From Asparagopsis taxiformis (Eukaryota > Rhodophyta > Florideophyceae > Bonnemaisoniales > Bonnemaisoniaceae), in contig JALQPE010002292.1 in NCBI GenBank assembly GCA_030407315.1, positions 1 through 64,000 on the forward strand: DNA of 64,000 nt, written 5' to 3'. Both the position numbers and the translations under genes were made by a program. The notes under the pieces are model-generated. The model was not told where the DNA came from. It was given only the letters and a program-made list of their open reading frames with translations, and did no database searches. Positions within the stretch are counted from its first letter, which is position 1; every line of letters starts with the position of its first letter. This document shows, one piece after another, positions 19,739 through 30,745 of the stretch.

Positions 19739-21190
19739 CTACATGGGACGATTATCTCCACAGGAGCAAGGCGCCAGTTCATTTCGATATTGCTCCAGCA
19801 AAGGGTCTCTGTAATCCAGGGCGATGACATCTAGCCCGGGGAAGTTTCGGCGAAAAACTTCAGCAACACTCGGCAGATCATCCCTGTCCGGCGCATAAGT
19901 TCCTGAATTGTTATCAACCACCAATACATACTGGCCGTGCGCACAACGAATATGTAGTTCGCCAGCATATACAACCTCCGTACTCGCCGAGGAATGCATA
20001 GCATGTTTAGACATAATATCCCTAAAGAACTGAGCACCAGTCTCTGCCATGTACAACCGCTTCGGCATGAGAACGTACGTAAACATTCTCGGTTTTCCTT
20101 CTCGCATACCAAACTGAAATGCCTCGAGAAAATCGTTTGCACCCAACAACGACCCCGACACTTCCATCAAGTCCTTCCTCACATCATAAAGAGGCTTCAC
20201 GCCTGCAACCCCACCGTATAAATATGCATGCTGCATGTGAATAGCTGTTCTGCTCACTACACCCGAAGTTCGTTGGGAAAAAATCTTCTGAGCGGGTGGA
20301 TGGTCTCTGTTCCAGCTCTGACGTTTCCCCCTGAAGACTGCATCAACATCATGTACATTGATTTTGAAACTTGAATACTCCTGAAAAACAGCCTGAATAG
20401 GTTGGAAGAGATCGAGCGCGGGATGTATCGGTTTGGCTACTTGTGCGGTAGATTTCAACACTCGCCCTACATGTGCACCCAAGCGGCTCTGGAACGGGAT
20501 TTTACCGATCTCACCAACTTGCTGCGTGAACTTGTGCGACTGAAATCTTCTGCAGAATACAGCTGGAGCGGAATAGGATAAATCCGTGAGCCAGCTCGGT
20601 GCGACTATCGCGTAAGCTGTCACGCCTGGGTTGACTGTGAAAGACTCTGATAGGATATGTTGAACGGGAAGCGGCGCTTGTGGGTTGGTTGACGGCGGAA
20701 GATGCGGCTTCGGTTGTGGCTGTGTGTGCGTGTGCACGTCGGGATAGTAGGAAGGCTGCGCATCAAAGGCACTTGCAGGTGGAGCGGACGGCTGATATGG
20801 GTCAGGTTGTGCCTTGAACGTACGAGAATTGGGGTAGGAAGAGGAATCCCTCGGGAAGATATCGTTTTGATAGAGTATGGTTTCACAGCGTTTGACAGAG
20901 GCGGAAATATCAATTTCAAAGCAACCGAGAGGCACATCGTCGGAGACGAGGTTCTTGTCGGAGATGGTAACGGTTAGCTTGTCGGTGGGTTGCAGATTTG
21001 AAAACAGAAAGGTCTCGTACCACTTTGGATTGATGGTGTTGAGACATACGACGGTCGTAAATAGCTGCTTGGTTCGTGCATTTTTGATGACTGCATAGGG
21101 GTCCGACCTACCCTTGACGAGGTTTACGGAGGGGAGATTGTGGCAGGATAGGAGCCGGACCTGCACGCGCGAATGCGAGTTTGATTGCAT
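19739..21190 (-). CDS. C2-domain protein with conserved C-terminal domain
   Basis: A 483-residue product from ATG at 21190; the frame upstream has no ATG. Residues 8-110 form a C2 domain (VQVRLLSCHNLPSVN, GRSDPYAVI, NPKWYETFLF), which usually binds phospholipid, often with calcium. A Pro-rich linker of about 100 residues follows. The C-terminal 250 residues look like a folded domain ending in VLVVDNNSGTYAPD and FPGLDVIALDYRDPLLEQY. I recall a similar ending in fungal and protist C2 proteins of unknown function, but give no name. The last residues have a Cys-x-Cys. It shares the 3' side with the homeodomain gene (202 bp between stops). Confidence 0.75.
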   Translation of the reverse strand: MQSNSHSRVQVRLLSCHNLPSVNLVKGRSDPYAVIKNARTKQLFTTVVCLNTINPKWYETFLFSNLQPTDKLTVTISDKNLVSDDVPLGCFEIDISASVKRCETILYQNDIFPRDSSSYPNSRTFKAQPDPYQPSAPPASAFDAQPSYYPDVHTHTQPQPKPHLPPSTNPQAPLPVQHILSESFTVNPGVTAYAIVAPSWLTDLSYSAPAVFCRRFQSHKFTQQVGEIGKIPFQSRLGAHVGRVLKSTAQVAKPIHPALDLFQPIQAVFQEYSSFKINVHDVDAVFRGKRQSWNRDHPPAQKIFSQRTSGVVSRTAIHMQHAYLYGGVAGVKPLYDVRKDLMEVSGSLLGANDFLEAFQFGMREGKPRMFTYVLMPKRLYMAETGAQFFRDIMSKHAMHSSASTEVVYAGELHIRCAHGQYVLVVDNNSGTYAPDRDDLPSVAEVFRRNFPGLDVIALDYRDPLLEQYRNELAPCSCGDNRPM

Positions 21191-21345
21191 GCTGGTCAAA
21201 CAGGAATACACATTATTGTTGTTTTGCTGAGCAGGCGAGAAATGAATGGAGGGTGGATTAGTGCTGTGACGTGTTTCGAGCGTAGTGAGTGGAACGAACG
21301 TATGCCGCAAAATAGGCCTTCATCAAACAAGTCTAAAATATGTAA

Positions 21346-24300
21346 TTACCTCAATCGTGCGTGTCGTTCATGACCGTTTTCCACAGCAGCTGCTGGCATC
21401 CCAGATCGATGAACCATCCTCGCGATAGCTTTCTGTGCAGATGGAGGGTATGGCAACTCGACACTATCTGTCATTCCAACTTGTCTTCCTTCCATCTCAT
21501 CCTTCATCCCAGACACAAAACTCTTCAAGAACCCGAAAAATGCAATCACGCTCCCACGTGAAAGTGACGCACATCGTTCCTCAACTGCCCGCGACTGCAG
21601 GTCCTTGCTATTCCCCAACAAGTCATACCCGTCATGAAACAGCGACTTGACCTCGTCCGAGTCCAATTCCGACGCACGTACGCCCTTTACAACCTGACTT
21701 GCAAATCTTACGCTCCGTCGCTTCTTCAATACAGGCTCCATGTTCGCCTCTTGTGCAGAAGGTGCTGGCCTCAAAATCCCCCTATTTCGCCGGTGTCCAG
21801 CATTCCAGCTGGAGCGTCCCCCATCACTTCCTGATCGCGCCAACGAAGGTGACGAAGCAAGAATTTTCCGCACATGCTTCGCGTTCTCGGACGAAATTCG
21901 CTGAATCTTCTGAGCTGTCGTCTCTGCCGATTTCTTCACTCCGGAACCAGAAACTTTGTCGACATCGATCGTTTGATCATTTGACGAAATTCTTCTCCTC
22001 GGAATAGTAATATCAAGCGTTCCAGCAGTAGGTTTAGAAGGAGGCGATGCCATATTTCTTTCGATGCTCGCCCTCTGACCTGTGCCTCGTTTATCCCCAC
22101 TCATTCCACCAGCCTTAATAGCCATGTTTGTGCGACGAACCGCTTGTTCTTTCGAATCCTTCCTGACAATAGCCCTGGGAGAACTCGCACGATCCTTGCC
22201 GTACATCTTCTCAACCGTGTGCGTTCCGCTTTTGTCCACAATTACAATCCCATCTCTTCCTCCAGAGTCATTTGCGCTTGACAACTTATTTTCAGGCGGC
22301 GCCCGTTCGCCTCCATTCCCACTTTTCGCCTGCTGCTTCAGACTATCTGCCAAGCTAGAGGATGCCGCAGCATTCTTTGATTTGGCAGTTGGACTAGTTA
22401 CAGTTAAATTAAACGTCCTCGATATTTTTCCAAGTTCTGAGATTGGCAACCTGACCACATCTCGTAGCTTCTTGCGACCTTTCTGATATGGTAACGATTC
22501 ATCCTCTTCTGTTTCCATGATTGCTTTCTTCAGCACTTTCAATGATACAATTGCTGAATCATTTGTTGATCCTCTCTGGGCACGATTGACGATGTTTTGC
22601 AGGGAATCCCGAAGTGTCTTGAGCAATTTTTCGTCCTTACAAGACATAGCAGTATTGTACATTGATGTTATCCGGTCGGTCAGGTACTGAATCCAATAAA
22701 AGAAGCTTCGTATAGAGCTCATAATTTCCTTCAGTTCGTTCTTTGCTCTTTCTGCCGAATCTGGTGTATTTTTCCCGTTCCTCAATGTAGATATGCTTTC
22801 GTCGAATAGCTTCGTGAAAAATGCAATAGGTCTTGACGTGTCATCATAAGCACGAATGTACTTAATTATATCGCGATCTGAAATGGTAAGAGTATCAGGC
22901 CAAGGTGACGATAGCCCTTGGCAGATTATGTCAATTCTGGTGAAGTCAGCTGCCATTGCCTCAAATGACCGGCGCCCATTACTGAACTCCCTGCTCCATG
23001 CTAACCACATTGAATTAATGTTGCCGACCTCTTCAAGCGTAACTGATGAGAGTCTTTCCCTCAAACTGCGCTCCACAGGTTCAACTCGCTTGGGAGAATC
23101 TCTCTTAGCTGATGTTGGTTGCCCAGGCTCGCTATCAGGACGTTGATCAACAAGAGGTGAAGGTTGCTGCAGCTTCGATATTCCTTTAGCCATTGCTTTG
23201 TTGTCAACAGGTACTGCAGAATTCGAATTGCTACCACGTCTCGTCAAAGGCGCGTCAGGTTCCACAATGGCAACAGATACTTCATTCGGCGCCGCAGATG
23301 CTGCTGTCCCACCCCCATCCCTACCCGTAGATGTAACAGTAGCAGCCAAGTGGTTTCTTATTTGGCTCGCGAGATTCTGTTTGGAGTCAGTTCCAGGTCG
23401 CTCGTCCGCAAAATTATGGTGGCTCCGATAAAGGTTAACGGCTTTCATTGCAAGGAGAACCCATTCCTGAACTTCGTTGAAGGGGTCTTCCTCTGACTGC
23501 ATCTTTCCTTGTGTTTGAGAGAGATGTCGAGACTGTGCTGAAAATTCAGGTCCACCAGCATTTGATTCCTGTTCGTTACTAATGTCCTTCCCCTGGGATG
23601 ATTGCTTTGGAGAAGCTTGAACTCGTTGATCGGCTGTATTAGTGCTTCCTTGAATAGAGCCCTTTGCGTCTGCATTTTGAGTCTTCTTCGTAGACAATAC
23701 ACTTTTGTGAGCTGCCTCCGGTTTGGGTTCAGGTTTGATGGCTACTTTGTTCACCACAGCCTTTGGTGCTACAGGCTGTAATTTCTTCGAAGGTGATATT
23801 CCGCCCCCCTGCCCAAGGGTTTCAGGTTCACGTTTAGCGGAAAACTCTCTCACGGCAGTTGTTTTCGAAGGTCCTTGAACGTCTTCAGTGGCTCTCGAAG
23901 GGTCACGCTTGGCTGCCAACGCTTTCGATGTAGCCACTTTATCGCTTTCTTGAGGCGCATTAACGAGGGGTTTCGCAGGTGAAGCCATATTTAACTCGGC
24001 AGCAGGTTTAGTGCCATGACTGACCGATGCATCCTGCACTGGCAGTTCGTTGGTTGTGACTGCCTCATCTGTTTCGACTACGGTACTTATATTCTTTGGC
24101 TCAACTTTGGCGCTTAGTACTTTCCTCTTGTTCGCCACAGGCTTGGTTACTGACGAGCCATGTGCGGTCGATGAACAGCTTGTTAGGTTTCTTTGAGATA
24201 CCTTGTCAGTCGAGTACGTCGGTTGAGAAGATGATGGATTTGCTGTTGCAGCAGTGGGTGTTGCATCCTTTCCGGAAACTGCGACAACCTTGGAATCCGA

Positions 24301-25754
24301 AGCTGATTCTTTCACTGAAACATTCGCATCAAATGTTTTCGAAGGTTTTGCATGCACCACACGTACAACCTCGATACCATTATCAACCCCCAATGACACT
24401 GGTTTAGAGCCAGAGGTGATTGCCTTTTCAGGTTGCTCACTGGACAAAGGACTTGACTTCACCTGTTTCACCTTGTTTCCAGGTTCTGGTTTCGTAGTTT
24501 TATCCCTTGTAATATCTCCTCTTCCAGAAGCGGCAGAATTTGAGATAGGTGTAATATTTTGCAGTTCGTCCTTGACAGTCACCGGTGAAGGAATAGTGTT
24601 CGAAGTTGTTCCAATTTGCACACCAGGACGACCCAGATTGCTTGGTGTTGATTCCCTTGAAACGATATTACCGACCACCTTGGGATTTTTTTCAGGGGCT
24701 GTGATATGCGCTCCATCAACGGGTTTCAGAGCTGGAGACGCAACTGCTTTCTGTAACGGAGGAAGAGTGTTTGTGGTGCGCTTCTTCGAGACGTTCAGGC
24801 CCTTCATGACCGCATTCAGAGCTTCGTTACGCCCTTTTGACATCTCAGTGTTGAGTGAAGACGATAGACGAGATTTTGTGTTGCCCTTTTTCTTCTTGTC
24901 TAGGGAAGGAGTGTGGGATTGAGGAGACAACTGTTTAGGTTTCGTAGTAGGGCTACCATCATCTGTAGCAGGAATCACCTTACGAGGGGCTGAAGATTGC
25001 ACAGATTGAGGTGGGGGAGGGCCGGTCACCGGTACCGGAGGCTTTGCTACAGAAGCAGATGGAGTGCTGTGCGCTTCTGGGGGGCTCTCGGTCTTAGCGA
25101 AAGTAAGTTGGGGGGCAGTATGCAGAGATGGGGGAGGGGCTGACTTGGTAACGTTTTCAGCTATTGATGAAGCGGGGAGACTCGAGGTGTCTCATGCTTC
25201 ACTACAGGTGGTTTGACAGCCACTGGGTTTTGGTTTGATGGCACAGACTGACCAACTGGTGGAGAAGGATGCGGAGAAGTCGTTTGAGCTGGAGTTGTAC
25301 CATGGGACGGTGGTTTGGCAGCCACGGGCGAAGTAATAGAAGGCTTGCGCGCGGGAACAGGTCTAGCAATCATTTGGCTGCTGCTGCCTCGGAAGCGGAG
25401 AGGATTACGAGGGTGGACGGGATTTGCTGAGGCTACGGGGCCAGCAACTTGGATGGGCGATGTGTTTGCTGCGGCTGCAGCTGCATCAGAGCGGGATCCA
25501 CGAACACGAGCAGGGGTGGATGCTGGGGCGGGTGGGGGTTGTGCCGACGAACTGGGGGCGGGGGCAGTCGGGAGGGGCGTTTCAACTGGGAACAAACGAA
25601 CGAGCGGAAGGATGCCATTTAGGGGGCTTGCTGGGACGGGGATAGTCTGGTAGTTTGAGGGAGGTGGATATTCTGAAGAGTCAGACAAGAGAAGCCAGTT
25701 GTTATCGCGCACTCCTTCGCCAGTTACGAGGTAGCGAACGGCCTGAGGCGCCAT
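21346..25754 (-). CDS. large disordered protein with a helical C-terminal domain, unknown
   Basis: Start at ATG 25754 (MAPQAVRYLVTGEGVRDNN). The first frame runs to a TAG at 25161-25163. A second frame, open from about 25190 to 21346, continues with the same Pro/Ser/Thr/Lys-rich style. The two must be joined by a short intron or a frameshift between about 25,160 and 25,190; the site is unresolved, and total length is about 1,430-1,460 residues. The first 900 residues are low-complexity. A folded helical part follows (INSMWLAWSREFSNGRRSF ... IRSFFYWIQYLTDRITSMY). Basic stretches such as KKRRSVRF near the C-terminus suggest a nuclear protein. No family was recognised. An ATG frame upstream (25772-26029) could be a further 5' exon. 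Confidence 0.6.
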
Positions 25755-26334
25755 GGAGGTTGGCAATGAAATTATGCACGGGAAAGCGTTGATGATGCGT
25801 TTTGAGGGTGAAAAGTTGACGGAATGTTTACGACGCGCCTAGAGCAATCAGTGGTGGGACAGGTCCACAGTCGGAACAGACCATCAATGTTAGCGGAAGA
25901 GACGGTGATGTCTGCGACAAGATACGAAAGGATGTGCAATCTGTGATTGCCGTCAAATAGCTGGTGCCACCGCATGAGAACGGCAACTTGAACAGCAAAA
26001 GGTGTACAGTGCAAGTAGACGATGTCCATTTTGATTTAGGGTTACAATGGTTTCCATACTGCCGATCCACAACGAGGGGTAGACAATTTAGATATGACAT
26101 GGCCCCTTCAGCCAATCATCCAACCAACTATCCTCGAGGGTACGTCACATTCTGCCTTGAAGCCTCAATTCCAAAATAAAATCTAAAATTTTCATTTCGA
26201 AAACTTTTCATGAAATTTTCATTCCTTACACTGTTTCCTCCACTTTACAGTGAGGCTAACGTCAAACTAAACGAATTGCGATGCAACACCTTCCTTTCTG
26301 AGACGCTGCCGTGTCGCCACTGTGACGAAAAGAC
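25755..26334. other. divergent promoter region, unclear small frames
   Basis: This lies between the minus-strand large protein and NDUFS7. The minus strand has an ATG frame at 25772-26029 whose product (YLVADITVSSANIDGLF and CPTTDC) looks somewhat protein-like. It may be a 5' exon of the large protein or a chance frame. The plus side must contain the NDUFS7 promoter. No motif stands out. Confidence 0.35.
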
Positions 26335-27411
26335 ATGGCGTCCCCAAGCGTGAGACTTCTCGCAAGAGCTGCCCAGCGCGCAATTGTGCAAGTACGTCAA
26401 AAGGTTGGTCATTTGTTGCCATCATTGTACAATCCATTGCGTCACGACGTTAACCGTGCAACACTGCTAACATTTCTTCAATGACTGAATCCAACATTAG
26501 CAAACACGCGGGCTTGGAGATGTCACCCAGTTTCGATCCAGTCCCACCTCAATAGTTCCCGTATCGCATACAGCGTTGGTTCTTAGCCGTTCAGCACACT
26601 CCAGTTCTGCTCGTGATAGCAAGACCTCCCATATCAAGGCAATGCAGCCGTCAAACAATGCCGAGTACGTTGTCACAAAACTGGATGACCTCGTCAATTG
26701 GGCCCGTAACAATTCTTTATGGCCTATGACCTTTGGACTTGCGTGCTGCGCGGTGGAGATGATGCAAGCTGGTGCATCTCGATATGATCTCGATCGTTTT
26801 GGATTTCTCTTCCGTCCTTCCCCTCGTCAATCAGATTGCATGATTGTTGCAGGCACACTAACCAACAAAATGGCCCCAGCGCTGAGAAAAGTGTATGATC
26901 AAATGCCGGAACCGCGATGGGTGATTTCGATGGGGTCTTGCGCCAATGGAGGTGGATATTACCATTACTCTTATTCTGTAGTTCGAGGGTGCGATCGAAT
27001 TGTACCGGTGGATATCTACGTTCCAGGTTGTCCTCCAACGGCTGAAGCTTTGTTGTAAGTGAATCGTTTCAGTATTTCTTTCAACCACTATCAATCGTCA
27101 TCTGACCAACGTTTAATTCTCTGTCGATGCTATTTCTGGATCAGGTGTAAGTTTGAAACTTAGCCGCTTTGAAGAGAGAAGATCGTATGCAAACTAACAA
27201 GTCTTTTTGTTCATCAACTCCCTTTTGTGCGTGCTATTTTACTGCGTATTGCAACAGATGGTTCGTATCTCTTTCGTCCCTGATCTACTATGCCACACAA
27301 TTGATATTGTACTAACGCCCCGAGATTATTTTGGACTTCCCACCAGGTCTCATGCAACTGCAGAAGAAAATCAAGAGGCAAAATACAATGTATGCGTGGT
27401 TGAAGCAGTAG
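26335..27411 (+). CDS. NDUFS7: NADH dehydrogenase complex I 20 kDa subunit (NDUFS7/PSST), three or more exons
   Basis: This subunit carries iron-sulfur cluster N2, next to ubiquinone, in mitochondrial complex I. Exon 1 is 26335-26391 (mitochondrial presequence [14 protein letters not shown]), followed by a 109 bp phase-0 intron (GTACGT...TTAG, 26392-26500). Exon 2 starts at 26501 and contains the ligands: Cys-Cys in [11 protein letters not shown], Cys in GSCANGGG and Cys in PGCPPT. It ends at about 27055, where GTAAGT follows the codons for EAL. The last exon encodes [12 protein letters not shown] and a stop at 27409-27411, matching the known C-terminus. Joining GTAAGT to the nearest acceptor (27346) does not keep frame, so a micro-exon or unusual junction lies between. 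A CAG-GT-GTAAGT sequence at about 27140-27150 is a candidate. Convergent with the antiporter gene. Confidence 0.9.
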
Positions 27412-27459
27412 GTAATTCTCTGTCAGCAACTATTGAAGCGCTAGTGCTTTATCCCTTTG

Positions 27460-29289
27460 CTATACACCAGTTGCATCTCCGCGTGGTAAATTCAATGTCC
27501 AGTTTCGCGCATATCGAATAATATATGGAGTTGCGAGCATCGAAAGTGCAGTTGCCCCATTGATCATGCGGGCTTCTGACGCTGAAAACAAAAGAAGAGC
27601 TTGTCCCTTAGATGCCACAACAAATGTAAACTCTCCAGCCTGTGCTATTGCAGAACCGCAAGCCATGGCTGTCTTAAGTGACAAACCACCCAAGGCACAT
27701 ATTACTAAACCCATTACAATGGTCTTGATAAGTAGTATTACAACCAGTAGCACCGCCATCTTGGCAAAATTTTGATAGAAGTAACGCCAGTGAATCATCA
27801 TCCCCACAGAGATGAAGAAAATCGCTGAGAAAATGCTTCGAATACTTGCGATACAATCTTCGACGCGGTTTTTATGTCTCGACTCCGACAGCATTATCCC
27901 CGCCGCAAATGCGCCAAGTTCAATCGCGAGACCCATCTCCTCTGAAAGGTACGACATGGCAAGACAGAACACGACGCATCCAATCGTGAATACCTCTTGA
28001 CTCTTTGCAGCATCAAGACGCTCTGACAAGGTTGGCAGCACAAACTCTGCTAATATCAAACTGAGCATGACAAAGCAACCAAGACGTAACATGGCACTCA
28101 GGAATTCCTCGACAAACTGACCAAAGGATCCCTGGAGAGTTGGTAGTAGTGCAAGGATCAAACCAATCATCACATCCTGGAAGACGAGTAACCCAAGCAT
28201 TACCTTGCGGCTTCGAGGCGCATCAAAACTAAAATGAGTTGTTTTGGATGGTGTAGAACTACCATTCTGTGAACCGCTTGCTGCTCCGTTCTCGTAATTA
28301 TACTTCTCGTCCGGAGTCCCAGGCGAAGTAGTTGATGCTTCTGAACCGTGGGATGACCCTGGTAAACATTGGAGTACAACAGCTGTAGAAGACAATGAGA
28401 CTGCCAGGCCCAGCGCAACAGCTTCAGGAACCGTTTTGACGAGTCCAAGTACTAATGAGAGTGACCCAGTTCCGAAAACCACACCAAAGGTGCTAGATAT
28501 TCCCCCGACAACCACAACACGACGGACACTCTGCAACTCTGAAATAGAAAATTCTATTCCCAGTGAAAAGAGGAGGAACGCGATTCCGAGTGAGGCCAAT
28601 GTTTCCACCTCCACCAGTTCCGTGACTATACTAAGTCCTCCTGGACCAACTGTCATTCCTCCCAATAAGAAGCCTATGAGTGGTGGCTGACGGAAATTGG
28701 TCGCAATAACGCCACCAACGGTAGCTGCAAGAAACACAATTACTAGGTCCTTGACAAACACTATATCCTCTTGGAGCGTCATGCGCGGATCCTTGGAGGG
28801 ATCTTTCGTTTGTTTCAAGTTTGAAAGCTGCTTGAAGAGAAGGTCAAATTCGCCAGCGCCAACGGAAAGTGTCTCACCGTCAATAGAAATATCATGTGTT
28901 CCACTTGGGCGATCAGTTTGCTTGGCAGGGTCATCCTCCTTTTTCTTCTTGGTGAGCAGCTTCAGTAATGCAGCTACTTCCTTTTCGTTGAGCAGACCAT
29001 CATTGTCGAGGTCAAAATGTTCAAAGAGACGCGAGGGGCCATGCACAGTGGAGGGATTTGTCAGTGATGGCGCTACGGCATTTGTAGTGTTGGTAGCGGA
29101 GTGGACAACAGTTTTGAGCAGCGCGGTTGATTCGGCTAATGAATTTTGTGCAGTTGCAATAGAGCGATGAGACTGAGGTCGAAGTGTTGCATTCACAATG
29201 GATAACTGAATTGCGATGAGAGTTGCCACTACAATGATGGTGTTAGCTGACAGTAGTGGGTGGCGATTCAACACGCGCATGTCGGTCAT
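27460..29289 (-). CDS. KEA/KefB-type cation:proton antiporter with EF-hand
   Basis: A 609-residue single-exon gene from ATG 29289. Residues 13-33 form a hydrophobic signal-like segment. An EF-hand loop DLDNDGLLNEKE sits at residues 93-104 with Asp at 1, 3 and 5 and Glu at 12, so calcium binding is expected. From about residue 170 the CPA2 membrane domain begins: FRQPPLIGFLLGGMTVGPGG, LFSLGIEFSISEL, then GLLVFQDVMIGL, and AIAQAGEFTFVV. A hydrophilic insert of about 60 residues (Ser/Gly-rich) interrupts the membrane domain after SSTAVVLQCLPG. There is no C-terminal TrkA-N domain; the protein stops soon after the last helix. It resembles plant KEA4-6 and animal TMCO3 in layout. Role: K+ or Na+/H+ exchange in an endomembrane or organelle; the location is not decided by sequence. 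Confidence 0.85.
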   Translation of the reverse strand: MTDMRVLNRHPLLSANTIIVVATLIAIQLSIVNATLRPQSHRSIATAQNSLAESTALLKTVVHSATNTTNAVAPSLTNPSTVHGPSRLFEHFDLDNDGLLNEKEVAALLKLLTKKKKEDDPAKQTDRPSGTHDISIDGETLSVGAGEFDLLFKQLSNLKQTKDPSKDPRMTLQEDIVFVKDLVIVFLAATVGGVIATNFRQPPLIGFLLGGMTVGPGGLSIVTELVEVETLASLGIAFLLFSLGIEFSISELQSVRRVVVVGGISSTFGVVFGTGSLSLVLGLVKTVPEAVALGLAVSLSSTAVVLQCLPGSSHGSEASTTSPGTPDEKYNYENGAASGSQNGSSTPSKTTHFSFDAPRSRKVMLGLLVFQDVMIGLILALLPTLQGSFGQFVEEFLSAMLRLGCFVMLSLILAEFVLPTLSERLDAAKSQEVFTIGCVVFCLAMSYLSEEMGLAIELGAFAAGIMLSESRHKNRVEDCIASIRSIFSAIFFISVGMMIHWRYFYQNFAKMAVLLVVILLIKTIVMGLVICALGGLSLKTAMACGSAIAQAGEFTFVVASKGQALLLFSASEARMINGATALSMLATPYIIRYARNWTLNLPRGDATGV

Positions 29290-29585
29290 AAGAACTGCAT
29301 ACGACTCGATAGGCGAGGATGATTGGCAAAGAACGCAAATTACCAGCTAACCCAAACTGGAGAGGAAAAGTTCATGGATCATGTACGAGCTGAAACATAT
29401 CCGAGTTGGTGTGTATACGGAGGAGAAGAGCTGTCAGAATGGGACCACCGGAACAAATTACATTACGTAGTATCGCTCGGAATCTAAATTAATTCATAAA
29501 TTTCAGATAGAGAGCAACTTCATCGTCAGCATCTAAATTCTATCGATCCAACGATCGGTTTCCCGGTCGTTCGCGATCCGCCGTC

Positions 29586-30734
29586 ATGCAGTTACAACGT
29601 AAAATGTTACGCAACTTGCTCTCCCGTATACCTTCAAACCTATCGCGAGTCTCCCATCTTCCATCAGCCTCCATTTCTACCGCAGCGGCTGCAACTAACG
29701 AAAAATTCACCGTAACTCTCTTTCCCGGGGACGGTATAGGTCCCGAAATTTCCGACTCTGTCAAAAGCATATTTTCTGCTGCTGATGTACCCGTGCAATG
29801 GGAAACACATATCATCGATGTACATGCAGCAAAACCAGGCGAAGATCTCATTAGCAAGGAAGCACTGGAGTCAGTGCGTCGTAATGGCTTTGGATTGAAA
29901 GGTCCCATGTCTACTCCAATCGGAAAAGGTCATCGCAGTCTCAATCTGACACTTCGAAAAGAGTTGGGTCTATACGCAAACATTCGCCCATGCGTTTCAA
30001 TGCCAGGTGTGAAGACTCTATACGACAACGTCGATGTCGTCACTGTGCGTGAAAATACAGAAGGTGAGTACAGTGGACTAGAGCATGTTGTGTACCCTGG
30101 TGTTGTAGAAAGTCTGAAAGTCATCACTCGCGAAGCATCGCTGCGCGTGTGTGAATATGCCTTTCAATATGCAATCAACAACAACCGTAAGGTCGTTACT
30201 GCAGTCCATAAGGCGCCTGTTATGAAGCTCTCGGATGGCCTCTTTCTTGAGTGTGCGCAGGAAGTTGCTGATCGCTATAAAGACAGCGGTATCGAGTTTC
30301 AGACGCTACTCATAGATAATGCAGCCTCCTTCCTGGTATCAAACCCAGCAATGTTGGATGTAATGGTGATGCCTAATCTCTATGGTGATATCATTTCCGA
30401 TCTGTGTGCGGGTCTCATCGGCGGTTTAGGGCTTACACCATCTGGTAATATGGGACAAGAGTGCATGCTTGCAGAAGCCGTGCATGGTACGGCACCCGAT
30501 ATTGTAGGACAAAACAAGGCAAACCCAACAGCACTGTTGATGAGCGCTCTCATGATGCTTCGTCACATGAATTTGCACAAGCAAGCTTCCCTGATTGAAA
30601 CAAGTGTTCACAACGTTTTACGCGAAGGCAACATTCGTACTGGTGATATAGGAGGTTCTGCTAGTACCACGGAATATACAGGCGCCATTATTAGAGAAAT
30701 GGATGCCCTTCGAACTGCATCTGACTCTTACTAA
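29586..30734 (+). CDS. IDH3: NAD-dependent isocitrate dehydrogenase, catalytic-type subunit
   Basis: 382 residues, ATG at 29586, with a Ser/Arg-rich mitochondrial presequence of about 38 residues. It oxidises isocitrate to 2-oxoglutarate in the TCA cycle. Family marks are LFPGDGIGPEI, the isocitrate-binding segment GKGHRSLNLTLRKELGLYAN, VRENTEGEYSG, VHKAPVMKLSDGLF, MPNLYGDIISDLCAG and VHGTAPDIVGQ near the C-terminus. The Ser and Asn of the SLN segment and the full set of Arg residues indicate the catalytic and not the regulatory subunit. It is divergent from the antiporter gene (296 bp between starts) and ends only 11 bp from the stop of the heparinase-like gene. Confidence 0.93.
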   Translation: MQLQRKMLRNLLSRIPSNLSRVSHLPSASISTAAAATNEKFTVTLFPGDGIGPEISDSVKSIFSAADVPVQWETHIIDVHAAKPGEDLISKEALESVRRNGFGLKGPMSTPIGKGHRSLNLTLRKELGLYANIRPCVSMPGVKTLYDNVDVVTVRENTEGEYSGLEHVVYPGVVESLKVITREASLRVCEYAFQYAINNNRKVVTAVHKAPVMKLSDGLFLECAQEVADRYKDSGIEFQTLLIDNAASFLVSNPAMLDVMVMPNLYGDIISDLCAGLIGGLGLTPSGNMGQECMLAEAVHGTAPDIVGQNKANPTALLMSALMMLRHMNLHKQASLIETSVHNVLREGNIRTGDIGGSASTTEYTGAIIREMDALRTASDSY

Positions 30735-30745
30735 ACTGACATAGA

